Numbered from the stretch's first letter, positions 38,811-47,976 are shown. The stretch is 64,000 nt of DNA from Ectothiorhodospiraceae bacterium (GCA_007134775.1 SLKC01000009.1:41797-105796); one strand, 5' to 3'. Program-made: numbers and translations. Notes: generated from the sequence alone by a model not told the origin.

Positions 38811-39263
38811 ATGCTGACGATCGCCGACATCGACCGCAGTGCACTCGCCGGTGAGCTTGGTCGCTTCGGTCTGTGCGTCGAAGTCGTCGCCAGCGACGCG
38901 CCCATACCCGGGACCTACTGGGGTGAACCCGAGGCGGGGCTGATCGGCTCCACCCTCTATGTTCGCGCCGACACGCCGGTGCATTCCGCGCTGCATGAGG
39001 CGGGGCATTTCATCTGCATGGACGCCACGCGCCGGGCCCGACTACACACCGATGCCGGGGGCACGCTGCTCGAGGAGTGCGCCGTATGCTATCTCCAGAT
39101 CCTCCTCGCAGGGCGCCTCGGTGATGTCGGGCGCGAACGGATCCAGGGCGACATGGATGCCTGGGGCTACACCTTCCGGCTTGGCTCCGCGCGTGCATGG
39201 TTCGAGCAGGATGCCGAGGATGCGCGCGCCTTTCTCGCCGCGCGTGGGCTTCCTGTGGACTGA
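38811..39263 (+). CDS. Small HEAGH-motif zincin-like protein
   Basis: A 150-residue soluble protein with a gluzincin-type zinc motif HEAGH at residues 62-66 (SALHEAGHFICMD) and a downstream glutamate pair (LLEECAVCYLQ, residues 88-89) that could supply the third ligand. No signal peptide or membrane segment. It starts 18 bases after epmA and may be cotranscribed. I recognise no named family; the size recalls the minigluzincins, in which activity is often undetected. Peptidase activity is therefore uncertain. Confidence 0.75.
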   Translation: MLTIADIDRSALAGELGRFGLCVEVVASDAPIPGTYWGEPEAGLIGSTLYVRADTPVHSALHEAGHFICMDATRRARLHTDAGGTLLEECAVCYLQILLAGRLGDVGRERIQGDMDAWGYTFRLGSARAWFEQDAEDARAFLAARGLPVD

Positions 39264-39315
39264 GCTGTAGCCGCGGCGTCAACGCGTGCAGGGCGATCGG
39301 GCGGTTGTGTCCGGT

Positions 39316-41028
39316 TCACGCGCCAACGAAGATGCGGCCGAGAATGAATAGCGTCGTCAGCCCGAGCAGCGAGACGAGCACGGCGATGCTGGTGCGCGCC
39401 GTTGCGCGTTCGATCGGATTGAGCCAGATCGTGACGACGGACCAGCGGGAGGTTACCGGGGCATGGGCCAGTAGGGGCCGCATCGACCACCTCGGCTGCG
39501 GCAGTAGTGCGATCAGGTCGCCCGGCGGTAGCCGCGGCATGCGCTGCTCGGATGTACTGTGTCGCAGCACGCCGGTGAGGAGGAGGCCGACGGCGACCGG
39601 CAGCAGCATCTCCAGGAAATAGGCGGGGGCGAACGGGCGCAGCATGAGCTCAGGCTCGGTGAGCGCGGCCACGATCCAGGGCAGCCCCACGCCGGCGCTG
39701 AGCAGCGCGAGCCACGGTGCCACCGCCCCTCGGGCCGACACCGCCGGCGCCACAAGCGCGGGCCAGGTCAGCCAGAGAAAGCGCAGGAGCAGCAGCGTCG
39801 TCGCCAACGATCCCGCCAGCAAGGCGCCCTCAAGGCCGATGGGGGAAGCGGGCAGCTCGCTCTTCAACCAGACCTTGGTGAGGGCACCTGAGGTCAACGG
39901 CAGACCGGCCAGACTGGCCGCTGGTAGCCAGAGCAGCCAGCGCGCGAGCAGTGGCGCACGCGCGGCAATATCCACGCCGATGAACAGCGCCGCCTTCGCC
40001 AGGCCGTGGTGCAGTGCGAACAGGGTCGCAACGCCCGTCCACCAGCTCGCGCGCTCTGGATCGAGCAGCGTGAGAGCGACGATCACCGTCAACAGCCCCA
40101 TCTGGCTGACACTGGAGTAGGCGAGCACCACCTTCGCAGCCGTCTGGCAGAGGCCGATGGCCACACCGTAGAAGGCAGTGGCCAGGCCCGCGAAGAGCAT
40201 CCCGGTGCCGAGCACGCTGAAGCCCTCAAGCCCCAGCGGCAGGAAGTGGAGCCAACCGGCGAGGCCTGCCTTGAGGATGACCCCGCTGAGCACGGCGCTC
40301 GCGGGAACCGGCGCCTGCGGGTGCGCCAGCGGCAGCCACATGTGGAGGCCGACAACGCCCATCTTGACACCGAAGCCGAGGGCAAAGAGTAGGGCGGCCG
40401 TATCCGCGTGGTCTAGGGCGGCGACGCCGCCCTTGCCCGGTCCGATGGTCGGGTTGCCCAGCTCTGCGCCGGTGAGGAAGAGACCGGAGAGGATCAGGAC
40501 CTCGGCGGCGAGCGCCATGATCAGGTAGACCCGGCCGGCGTGGCGATCCGCGGGGCGGCGGTAGTGTACGACCAAACCCCAGGCAGCGAAGGTCATCATC
40601 GCGTAGGCGGCGTAGAAGCTCGCCGCGTCGAGGGTGATGAACACGCAGAGGTTGCCGCACCAGGTCGCCAGCCAGAAGAACCAGAACCGTGTGCTGCCCT
40701 TATCGTCCAGCGTACGCGCCGCGTGCCAGCCCGCTACGGACCAGGTCACGGCGGCGAGCAGTAGCAGCGGCGCCATAGCCGGGTCGAGGCCGACGCGCGC
40801 GCCGAGCAACAGCCAGGGATACGCCGCCATCTCTCCGGTCAGGGGGAGCAGGAGCAGGGCCGACAGCGGCACCCACGGCGCCACGCGCCGGGTAGACGGG
40901 TGTGCCTGCACGATCAGGGCGACTGCGACCGGCAGTAGCGGCACGAGCAGGAAGAGCAGCGTCGGCAGGAAGGGCTGCACGGCGGGCCGGGCCTCCGTTG
41001 ACCCCGCCGGGGCATCTAGCCCCGACAT
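39316..41028 (-). CDS. Mrp antiporter NuoL/M/N-like subunit (fourth antiporter-like subunit)
   Basis: A 570-residue membrane protein of the proton-conducting transporter family (complex I NuoL/M/N and MrpA/D). It is a close paralogue of the next gene upstream: both share GNLCVFIT, DAASFYAAYAMMTFAAWGLVVH and LTSGAL. The TM7 and TM8 lysines are kept (GFGVKMG; VILKAGLAGW) as is a TM12 lysine (LTKVWLK), but the TM5 glutamate position is Ala143. Last gene of the Mrp operon. Whether it moves ions or only stabilises the complex is open. Confidence 0.85.
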   Translation of the reverse strand: MSGLDAPAGSTEARPAVQPFLPTLLFLLVPLLPVAVALIVQAHPSTRRVAPWVPLSALLLLPLTGEMAAYPWLLLGARVGLDPAMAPLLLLAAVTWSVAGWHAARTLDDKGSTRFWFFWLATWCGNLCVFITLDAASFYAAYAMMTFAAWGLVVHYRRPADRHAGRVYLIMALAAEVLILSGLFLTGAELGNPTIGPGKGGVAALDHADTAALLFALGFGVKMGVVGLHMWLPLAHPQAPVPASAVLSGVILKAGLAGWLHFLPLGLEGFSVLGTGMLFAGLATAFYGVAIGLCQTAAKVVLAYSSVSQMGLLTVIVALTLLDPERASWWTGVATLFALHHGLAKAALFIGVDIAARAPLLARWLLWLPAASLAGLPLTSGALTKVWLKSELPASPIGLEGALLAGSLATTLLLLRFLWLTWPALVAPAVSARGAVAPWLALLSAGVGLPWIVAALTEPELMLRPFAPAYFLEMLLPVAVGLLLTGVLRHSTSEQRMPRLPPGDLIALLPQPRWSMRPLLAHAPVTSRWSVVTIWLNPIERATARTSIAVLVSLLGLTTLFILGRIFVGA

Positions 41029-41037
41029 CGGGGAGGG

Positions 41038-42666
41038 CTACAACAGGAACAGTACCAGCAGCATACCGAGCCAGAGCGCGAGTGCGGCCGTCAACAGATC
41101 GAGATGCCGCTCGGTCGTCGCAATCCAACCTGCACCGACCGGCAGGGCGGGTGCCGGCGGCATCGTGGGTAGCCGCGGTCGCTGCAGTCGATACACCAGC
41201 GCCAGCAGATCGCCGGGTGGGATCGCCGGCAGCAAGCGGACAACTGGGTAGCGGCGGGCAAGCAGCGCCAGTCCGATGCCGAGGACGATCGGTCCCAGTG
41301 TCTCGGCCAGATACCCGGGGAAGAAAGGGCGCAACAAGGCGAAGGGCTCGTTCAGGCCATAGAGCAGCCACGGCAGGCCGAGGCTCGCGACCAGCAGGAG
41401 GAGCCAGTGCGCTGCGGGCGTGCCGCGTCGCGTCGTGCCGTGCCAGGGCACCAGGCTGAGGAAGCGCAACACGAGCAGCGTGGTCGCCACGGAACTGGCC
41501 AGCAGCAGGGGGTCAAGCCACGAAGCGGTCGCGGGCAGGTGCGCCTTGAACGAGATTTTGGCCAGGGCGCCTGAGGTCAGCGGTAGCCCGGCGAGGCTGA
41601 GTGCGGGAATCCAGAGCAGGGCGCGCCCCAGCAGCGGCCGATCATGGGCCAGATCGATGCCGAGGAAGAGCGCCGCCTTCGCCAGGCCGTGATGGACCGC
41701 GAAGCCGACGGCCAGCAGCGCTAGCGGTCCCGCCGCACCGGGGTAGAGCAGAGCCAGGCCGATCGGTACGGTCACGAACAGCATCTGGCTCGGACTGGAG
41801 TAGGCAATGACGAGCTTCGGACGCGCCTGGCAGATGCCGACAACGGCCGCATAGAAGCCCATGACCAGCCCCGCCGCCACCAGGACACCCCCCAGGATGG
41901 CGAAACCGTCGCTGCCCAGTGGCAGGAAGCGCAGCCAGCCGGCGAGTCCCGCCTTGAGCATGACACCAGCGAGCACGGCGGTCGCCGCCGTCGGGGCGCG
42001 CTCATAAGTCGCCGGCAGCCACAGATGCAGACCGATGACGGCCATCTTGACGCCGAAGCCGGCGGCGAAGAGCGCGGCCACGAGGCCGGCATGGTCGATT
42101 GCCGCGAGGTCGTGGCCGCGGGGGCCCAGCGTGGCGTTGCCGATCTGTGCAGCGACAAGGAAGAGCCCAGCGAGGATCAGGGCCTCGCCGATCAGCGCCA
42201 TGACGAGGTAGATCCGCCCCGCGCGGTAGTCCGCGGCCTCGCGCCGGTGGACGACCAGCCCCCAGGCAGCGAAGGTCATCATCGCGTAGGCGGCGTAGAA
42301 GCTCGCCGCGTCTTGCGTGATGAATACGCAGAGGTTGCCGCACCACGCTGCCAGCCAGAAGATGAAGAAGCGCGGCTGGCCGTTGGCGGGCAGGCTGCGC
42401 CGGGCGTACCAGCCGGCCGCCGTCCACACGATTACCGCTAGCAGCACGAGCGCGAAGCCGGCGTTGTCAATGCCGACGCGGGTGCCGAGCAGCAGCCAGG
42501 GATACTCAACGACCGTGCCATGGAACGGCAGCAGCAGCAGCGCGGTCGGGGGGATCCACGGCGCTGCGGCAAGGGCGCGCGGCGAGCGGTGCAGCAGCGG
42601 CACGAGCGCGACCGGGAGCAGCGGCACGAGCAGGAACAGCAGCGCAGGCAGCAGATTCGCGGACAT
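41038..42666 (-). CDS. Mrp antiporter NuoL/M/N-like subunit (third antiporter-like subunit)
   Basis: A 542-residue membrane protein with about fourteen helices, in the same family and tandem with its paralogue downstream. Conserved lysines are in GFGVKMA (TM7), VMLKAGLAGW (TM8) and ALAKISFK (TM12). In TM5 the residue aligned with the Glu of FYELLTL is Ala128 (AYAMMTF). ATG 42666 overlaps the preceding stop (TGATG), so it is translationally coupled. It probably faces the other antiporter-like subunits in one large complex. Confidence 0.85.
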   Translation of the reverse strand: MSANLLPALLFLLVPLLPVALVPLLHRSPRALAAAPWIPPTALLLLPFHGTVVEYPWLLLGTRVGIDNAGFALVLLAVIVWTAAGWYARRSLPANGQPRFFIFWLAAWCGNLCVFITQDAASFYAAYAMMTFAAWGLVVHRREAADYRAGRIYLVMALIGEALILAGLFLVAAQIGNATLGPRGHDLAAIDHAGLVAALFAAGFGVKMAVIGLHLWLPATYERAPTAATAVLAGVMLKAGLAGWLRFLPLGSDGFAILGGVLVAAGLVMGFYAAVVGICQARPKLVIAYSSPSQMLFVTVPIGLALLYPGAAGPLALLAVGFAVHHGLAKAALFLGIDLAHDRPLLGRALLWIPALSLAGLPLTSGALAKISFKAHLPATASWLDPLLLASSVATTLLVLRFLSLVPWHGTTRRGTPAAHWLLLLVASLGLPWLLYGLNEPFALLRPFFPGYLAETLGPIVLGIGLALLARRYPVVRLLPAIPPGDLLALVYRLQRPRLPTMPPAPALPVGAGWIATTERHLDLLTAALALWLGMLLVLFLL

Positions 42667-44138
42667 CACAGGTAGAGCTCCGCTATGAACTCGACCCAGT
42701 AGAGCGGGCTCCAGGGCATGCCGGCGAGGAAGCCTGCCCCACCGGCGAACAGGGCCGTGATGATTGCGGGCCAGAGCAGCATCGCCGGTGCCTCACCAAC
42801 GGTGGCATCGGCCGGTGCCTCGTTGATCCAGGCGCGGGCGAGGATGGGCAGGAAGTAGGCAGCGTTGAGCAGCGTGCTCGCGATCAGCACGCCGACGACC
42901 CAGTACTGGCCCGTCTCGATGCCGCCCGTGCCCAGATACCACTTGGTAATGAAACCTGCGAGCGGTGGCAGCCCGATCATGCCCAGCGCGCCCAGACTGA
43001 ACGCCGTCATCGTCCACGGCATGCGCCGCCCCGCGCCGTCCATCTGCGAGACCTTCTTGATGCCGTGGGTCTCCGCGAGATTGCCGGCGCAGAAGAACAG
43101 CGTGATTTTCATCAGGCCCTGATGGACGAGGTGCACCAGGCCCCCGATCAGCGCCAGCGGCCCCCCGATGCCGATGCCGAGCCCGATGTAGGAGACCTGG
43201 CTCACGGTCGACCAGGCGAGCCGCTGCTTGAGGTCATCGGCGGCGAGCGCGCGCATCGAGCCGTAGACGATCGTGATGCCCGCGGTGACCGCCACCACGT
43301 GGTCCATGCCGAGGTGCGCGGTCAGGTCGTGGCCGAAGACATCCTGCACCAGGCGCACGATGCCGAATGCCCCGGCCTTGACCACGGCGACGGCGTGGAG
43401 TAGCGCACTGACCGGCGCCGGTGCGACCATCGCCTGCGGCAGCCAGGCGTGCAGGGGGACCACGGCCGCCTTGACCGCCATGCCGACGAAGAGCAGCAAG
43501 AACACGATGGTCAGCACTGCGATCGACGCGCTCTCCGGCGGGATCGAACCGCCGGCGCGGAAGGCCGTCGTCCCCGTGAACGTATGCAGGGCGACGATGC
43601 CGATGAGCAGCACGGCCCCCCCGCCCAGGGTGTAGCGCAGATAGAGCGCGCCGGCGCGCAGGGCCTCTGCGCTGCCGCGGTGCACGACCAGTGGCCAGGT
43701 CGCCAGCGTCAGTAGCTCGTAGAAGAGGAAGAAGGTGAAGAGGTTGCCTGCGGCGGCGACCCCCATCGTCGCGGCTACGCAGAGGCTGAAGAAGCCGAAG
43801 AAGCGGCAGCGGTGGGGCGAGCCCTCAAGATAGCCGATGGCGTAGATGGTCGTCACCAGCCACAGCAGGGCCGAAAGGGTCGACAGCAGGATCGTTAGTG
43901 AGTCGGCGTGCAGGACGAAGTCGATACCGGGCAGCAGTGTCACCCGGAAACCGAAATCGTGGCCGAGGTAGACGCCAACCAGCAGGATCGCGACCAGCAC
44001 CACCTTGAGCACCGCCGCGGCAAGGTTCACGGCCACGCGCGCGTGCCGGCGCGACTCGCCCAGGGCGAAGATCGCCAGCGCGGCCACCAGGGAGGTCATG
44101 ACCACCCACAGCGGCAGGGCTGCGTACACGCCGGTCAT
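42666..44138 (-). CDS. mrpD: Mrp antiporter MrpD/NuoM-like subunit (second)
   Basis: A 490-residue membrane protein of the antiporter-like family with all key charged residues: TM5 Glu141 in FYELLTLATW, TM7 Lys in GMAVKAAVVPLHAWLP, TM8 Lys in VVKAGAFGI and TM12 Lys in FITKWYLG. It is expected to carry out ion translocation. The start overlaps the end of the upstream mrpD gene by four bases. Naming of the two complete copies is arbitrary. Confidence 0.9.
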   Translation of the reverse strand: MTGVYAALPLWVVMTSLVAALAIFALGESRRHARVAVNLAAAVLKVVLVAILLVGVYLGHDFGFRVTLLPGIDFVLHADSLTILLSTLSALLWLVTTIYAIGYLEGSPHRCRFFGFFSLCVAATMGVAAAGNLFTFFLFYELLTLATWPLVVHRGSAEALRAGALYLRYTLGGGAVLLIGIVALHTFTGTTAFRAGGSIPPESASIAVLTIVFLLLFVGMAVKAAVVPLHAWLPQAMVAPAPVSALLHAVAVVKAGAFGIVRLVQDVFGHDLTAHLGMDHVVAVTAGITIVYGSMRALAADDLKQRLAWSTVSQVSYIGLGIGIGGPLALIGGLVHLVHQGLMKITLFFCAGNLAETHGIKKVSQMDGAGRRMPWTMTAFSLGALGMIGLPPLAGFITKWYLGTGGIETGQYWVVGVLIASTLLNAAYFLPILARAWINEAPADATVGEAPAMLLWPAIITALFAGGAGFLAGMPWSPLYWVEFIAELYL

Positions 44139-45616
44139 GGCGTCCCTCCCGTGTCGGCGAACGGGGCCCCGATCGCCAGCCAGGGGGCGAGCAGATCGCC
44201 GGTGAAGCCGAGGCCGATCGAGGCCAGGGCCAGCGCCACCGGTACCCAGATCATCGTCGGCGTCACCCGCTCATGGTCGGGCACCGGCGTCGGCTCGCTC
44301 GGCTCCTGCATGGCGTGGCGCAGCACGCGGAAGACGTAACCCGCAGCGAGCAGGCCGCCGGCGCCGATACTGAGTGCCCACCACCACTGACCGGCCTCCA
44401 GGGAGGCGGCGACCAGCCACCATTTGCCGATGAATCCCCCGGTGGGCGGGAGGCCGGCAAGGCTGACGCCGGCGAGGGCGATCGCCATGAGGCTGCCGCC
44501 GAGGAAGCGGTCGGCCCCGGCGAGTCGGTCGAGCTGATCGCTGCCGGCCTGTCGGATCAGATTGCCCGCGGCGAGGAACATCGCCGTCTTCGCTAGGCCG
44601 TGGGTGAGGGCGTGGTAGATCACGCCCTGCCACGCCACCAGCGAGGCGAGCGGCAGCAGCAGCAGGAAGTAGCCCAGCTGGGCGACCGTGGAGTAGGCGA
44701 CCACCCCCTTGAGTCGGGACTGGCGCAATGCCTGCAGCGAGCCGTAGAGGATGCCGGCCACTCCGACCGCGGCGAGCCCCTGGAGCAGTATGGCGGAGTC
44801 GATCGTGGCGAACGGCCCGAGCCAGAGGCGCACGAGCAGATAGGCCCCCGCCTTGGCCACGAGGGCGGAGAGCAGCGCGCTCGCCGGTGAGGGGGCCACC
44901 GCATGGGCCTTCGGCAGCCAGGCGTGGACGGGAAACAGCGCGGCCTTCATCGCCAGTCCCGCCGTCATCACCGCCAGCGCCGTCACCGCAGCCGGTCCCA
45001 TCAACGCCTCGGGTGACAGTGTGCGCAGGGCCAGCAGGCCCGTTTCGGCGTAGATTAGCGCCACGCCGAGCAGATAGAAGATCGAGCCGGCCAATGCGAA
45101 CAGCAGATAACGCATCGCCGCGGCCAGGGCGACCGGGCCGCGGCTGAACACGACCAGCGGCACGGCGGTCAGCGTTACGATCTCCAGCATCACATAGAGA
45201 TTGAACAGATCCGCGGAGAGGAACAGGCCGTTGAGCCCGCTCCACAGCAGCAGTACGAGCGCGCGGAATTCCGTGGCGCGGAAGGCGGGCGCCTGCCGCA
45301 GCCAGCTGTTGGTGTAGCAATGCACGGCGAGCAGCAGCACGTTCGTCAGCCACAGCATCGCCAGTGCCAGACCGTCGGCGAAGAGTTCGATCCCGAGCGG
45401 GGCGGTGTGACCGCCGAAGGCGAAATGCAGCGCCCCCGCGTCGGCGAGGGCGTGCGACGCGAGCACCAGTGGTACGAACAGGCCCAGGGCGACGAGCAGG
45501 CAGAGCGCACCACCGAACCTTCTGCCGGGGACGAGGTAGACCGCGAGCGCGGCCAGCAGCGGCACGAAGATGAGCAGCGTCGCGCACCAGGCGAACAGGA
45601 CGGCCGGCTCAGTCAT
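44135..45616 (-). CDS. mrpD: Mrp antiporter subunit D (first antiporter-like subunit)
   Basis: A 493-residue membrane protein of the MrpD/NuoN-M type. It has TM5 Glu145 in YVMLEIVTL, TM7 Lys in GLAMKAALFPVHAWLPKAHA, TM8 Lys in LVAKAGAYLLVR and TM12 Lys in FIGKWWLVA. It exchanges Na+ (or K+) for H+ as part of the hetero-oligomeric Mrp complex. ATG 45616 overlaps the stop region of mrpC; the frame extends to 45652 within mrpC. Confidence 0.92.
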   Translation of the reverse strand: MTEPAVLFAWCATLLIFVPLLAALAVYLVPGRRFGGALCLLVALGLFVPLVLASHALADAGALHFAFGGHTAPLGIELFADGLALAMLWLTNVLLLAVHCYTNSWLRQAPAFRATEFRALVLLLWSGLNGLFLSADLFNLYVMLEIVTLTAVPLVVFSRGPVALAAAMRYLLFALAGSIFYLLGVALIYAETGLLALRTLSPEALMGPAAVTALAVMTAGLAMKAALFPVHAWLPKAHAVAPSPASALLSALVAKAGAYLLVRLWLGPFATIDSAILLQGLAAVGVAGILYGSLQALRQSRLKGVVAYSTVAQLGYFLLLLPLASLVAWQGVIYHALTHGLAKTAMFLAAGNLIRQAGSDQLDRLAGADRFLGGSLMAIALAGVSLAGLPPTGGFIGKWWLVAASLEAGQWWWALSIGAGGLLAAGYVFRVLRHAMQEPSEPTPVPDHERVTPTMIWVPVALALASIGLGFTGDLLAPWLAIGAPFADTGGTP

Positions 45617-45914
45617 CGCCGTCGGCCTCGTCTTCGAGGGCACGGCGTGCATTGAGCGCCTGGAAGTAGCGCAGTAGCGCCAGGGCGAATGCGGTCAGGC
45701 TCACGGCGATGACGATGCCGGTGAGAACCATCGCCTGCGGTACCGGGTCGGGGTCGCCGGCTGGCGCGGTCGCGATCAGGATCAGATAGAGGAAGACCGC
45801 TGACGACATCACATTGGCGGCGAGCAGCCGGTGGATGAGTTCACTGCGCGCGAGCAGGCCGTAAAGCCCGATCGCGAAGAGTAGACCGGCGGTCAGGGCG
45901 TAGACCAGGTTCAT
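45609..45914 (-). CDS. mrpC: Mrp antiporter subunit C
   Basis: A 101-residue protein with three membrane helices, related to NuoK. The motif LLAANVMSSAVFLYLI and the second-helix acidic residue region are typical of MnhC/MrpC, as is QAMVLTGIVIAVSLTAFALAL cut by the usual TGIVI. ATG 45914 overlaps the preceding stop (ATGA). Required for the assembly of the Mrp complex in characterised systems. Confidence 0.92.
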   Translation of the reverse strand: MNLVYALTAGLLFAIGLYGLLARSELIHRLLAANVMSSAVFLYLILIATAPAGDPDPVPQAMVLTGIVIAVSLTAFALALLRYFQALNARRALEDEADGDD

Positions 45915-46882
45915 GACCGCGCCCCTGTGTGTGGCCGGAACCCTGCGGTGCCGGAGAACAGCGCGGTCAGCGTCGCCGCGATCGACAGCAACAGGGCGAA
46001 CTCGATCGCGAGCACCAGCGGATAGAGGCCGGTCTCGGGATAGCGCATCGGCCAGGGGGACCAGAGCGCGGCGGCAAGGACGACGCCGGAGAACACGATC
46101 AGGCCGACCACCAGTACGGTCCGCAGCCAGATGGGGGTATGGTCGTAGGGCTCGAGTCGCCCGGTGAGTCGGTAGAGCACGCCGAGCCCACCCAGCAGCG
46201 CGCCGGCCTGAAAGGCGCCACCGGGGGCGTGACTGCCCGCCCAGAACAGGTAGAGCGAGGTCAGCACCAGCACGGGTGTGGCCATCGCCAGCAGCGGCGC
46301 GACCATGGGCGGGTCGGCCGGTACCGGTGGGTGCAGCGGCGCCAGCTCGCTCTGGTCGATCAATACCCGGGCACCCAGGAAGGCCGCGAGCAGAACAACC
46401 ATCTCCATGAGCGTGTCGTAGGCACGGAAGTCGAGCAGCACGACCGTCACCGGGTTGCCCAGGGGGTGCGCGTCGGCGCCGGCACGGGCGGCATCCGCGG
46501 TCGGGCCGGGCACCTCGAGCGCGAGGGCCATCAGCGCCGCGAGGCTGGCGCCGGCGGCGATACAGACCGCGACGATCAGGCCGTGCGGCAGGCCGGGCGA
46601 GGGCTCTACCCGTGCGCTCGCGCGGCGCGCGCCCGGATCGGTCTGCACGGCCTGGCAGGCATTGAGCAGCAGCGCGCCCGTTACGCCGGCACCGATGATC
46701 GCCTCGGCGAGCGCGAGATCGGGTGAGCCCAGGCGCGCCCAGACCACGGCCATCAGCAGGCCGAAGACCATGAACACGACGACCGCGCCGAACGCCTCGC
46801 GGATGCGCATCGCCTGCAGTGCTACCCAGAGCAGGCCGGCGCACAGCAGCAGATCGTAGGCCGCGCCGATTACCGCGCTCAT
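45911..46882 (-). CDS. mrpB: Mrp antiporter fused DUF4040 (MrpA C-terminal-like) and MrpB domains
   Basis: A 323-residue membrane protein made of two parts. Residues 1-90 match the DUF4040/MbhD module that in Bacillus is the C-terminal end of MrpA (RLGSPDLALAEAIIGAG). Residues about 110-310 contain the MbhE-like linker helix and an MrpB domain (LYLFWAGSHAPGGAFQAGAL, the MnhB signature). There is no separate large MrpA gene; its antiporter part is presumably supplied by one of the NuoL/M/N-like subunits downstream. Starts overlap mrpG by four bases. Confidence 0.88.
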   Translation of the reverse strand: MSAVIGAAYDLLLCAGLLWVALQAMRIREAFGAVVVFMVFGLLMAVVWARLGSPDLALAEAIIGAGVTGALLLNACQAVQTDPGARRASARVEPSPGLPHGLIVAVCIAAGASLAALMALALEVPGPTADAARAGADAHPLGNPVTVVLLDFRAYDTLMEMVVLLAAFLGARVLIDQSELAPLHPPVPADPPMVAPLLAMATPVLVLTSLYLFWAGSHAPGGAFQAGALLGGLGVLYRLTGRLEPYDHTPIWLRTVLVVGLIVFSGVVLAAALWSPWPMRYPETGLYPLVLAIEFALLLSIAATLTALFSGTAGFRPHTGARS

Positions 46883-47178
46883 GGCCGGTCCCCCGGGTCG
46901 CTCTCGGGGCTATGCCAGCGCGCGATGAGGAAGGCCGACACTGTCGCGGCGAACATTGCCAGCAACCAAATGATGATGAGCATGGTGACACCGGCCAGAC
47001 TGCCGTCACGGATCGCGAGCCCGAAACAGATGAGGCCGAGTCCGACATTGTCCGCCTTGGTCAGCGCGTGCAGGCGCGTCAGCGTGTCGGGGAAGCGCAG
47101 CAGGCCGGCCGTGCCCGCGACAAAGAAGGTGCAGCCGGCGAGCACCAGTACCATTGCGATCAGGTCGGGCGCGCTCAC
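46879..47178 (-). CDS. mrpG: Mrp antiporter subunit G
   Basis: A 99-residue protein with three membrane helices. The segment GTAGLLRFPDTLTRLHALTKADN is the MnhG/PhaG signature (only part is needed: FPDTLTRLHA). ATG 47178 overlaps mrpF by four bases, and its end overlaps the next gene. Confidence 0.93.
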   Translation of the reverse strand: MSAPDLIAMVLVLAGCTFFVAGTAGLLRFPDTLTRLHALTKADNVGLGLICFGLAIRDGSLAGVTMLIIIWLLAMFAATVSAFLIARWHSPESDPGDRP

Positions 47179-47450
47179 TCGGACTCCTCCGGTGGAGTGG
47201 CATGCCCGGGCAGGCGGACGAAGGCGATGGCGCCAATGGCGGCGAGCATGACGAAGACCAGACCCACCTTGATCAGGGCCGGATGGCCGCCGCCGTGGGC
47301 CAGCAACAGCAGGGCGGCCACGGTGGTCGTGCCGAACAGCAGCACGGCCTGCATGCGGTCGGCGGGCCCCGGCCCCCGGTAGACGCGGGCGAGACCCACC
47401 ACCAGATTGAGCAACAGGAACAGCGAGGCTGCGAGGAAGAAGGTCTCCAT
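47175..47450 (-). CDS. mrpF: Mrp antiporter subunit F
   Basis: A 91-residue protein with three membrane helices; YRGPGPADRMQAVLL is the MnhF/PhaF signature (RxGPxxxDR). The long open frame upstream of ATG 47450 is a shadow of mrpE. Start and mrpE stop overlap as TGATG. Confidence 0.92.
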   Translation of the reverse strand: METFFLAASLFLLLNLVVGLARVYRGPGPADRMQAVLLFGTTTVAALLLLAHGGGHPALIKVGLVFVMLAAIGAIAFVRLPGHATPPEESE

Positions 47451-47941
47451 CAGGCCCCCGTGACCAGGTCGATGCCGAACAGGTCCGCCACGCGGTGCTC
47501 GAGCCGCTGCAGGCCGGCGGTCGGGTCCCCCGCGATGCTGTGGACGTGGAGCATGTCGCCGTCGAGCTCGCGCGACAGGGTGCCGGGCAGCAGGCTCACC
47601 GTGCCAATGAACACGCTGCGCGCCTGACTTGCGGGCAGGCGCAGGCGGTAGCGGCAGTCGTGGATGTCGAGCGGCAGCCCCGGATGGAGGGCTCGGCGGC
47701 CCACATCCACGCCGCCGGCGAGCGACTGGACCAGGAAGAAAGGCACGAAGCGGGCCAGTCCCGGCACCGAGAAACGGGTGAGCTGCATCGGCGCGAGCCA
47801 GACACTCGCGGCGAGCGCGAGGGCGACGGCAACGATCCCGAAATACCAATCCGCGATTCCGGTGAGAGCGAGCCACAGCACGGCCAGCAGGACGATGAGT
47901 TGCAGGCTCAGGGGGTTATGTCGTGGTTGTTGTTCGACCAT
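47450..47941 (-). CDS. mrpE: Mrp antiporter subunit E
   Basis: A 163-residue membrane-associated protein, first gene of the nine-gene Mrp operon. The N-terminal helices (about 13-50) are followed by a cytoplasmic domain with the MnhE motif SLLPGTLSRELDGDMLHVH, normally seen as TLTPGT. ATG 47941 is preceded by GGCAGGTA; an open frame continues upstream to 48166 but its translation is low-complexity and unrelated to the family. Confidence 0.9.
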   Translation of the reverse strand: MVEQQPRHNPLSLQLIVLLAVLWLALTGIADWYFGIVAVALALAASVWLAPMQLTRFSVPGLARFVPFFLVQSLAGGVDVGRRALHPGLPLDIHDCRYRLRLPASQARSVFIGTVSLLPGTLSRELDGDMLHVHSIAGDPTAGLQRLEHRVADLFGIDLVTGA

Positions 47942-47976
47942 TACCTGCCGCCCTCGCCACGCCCGTGGACGGGCGT

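Noticed and set aside
44271..45587. 438-codon frame within mrpD on the same strand
   Set aside because: It is an out-of-frame Arg/Ala-rich translation of mrpD, without membrane segments.
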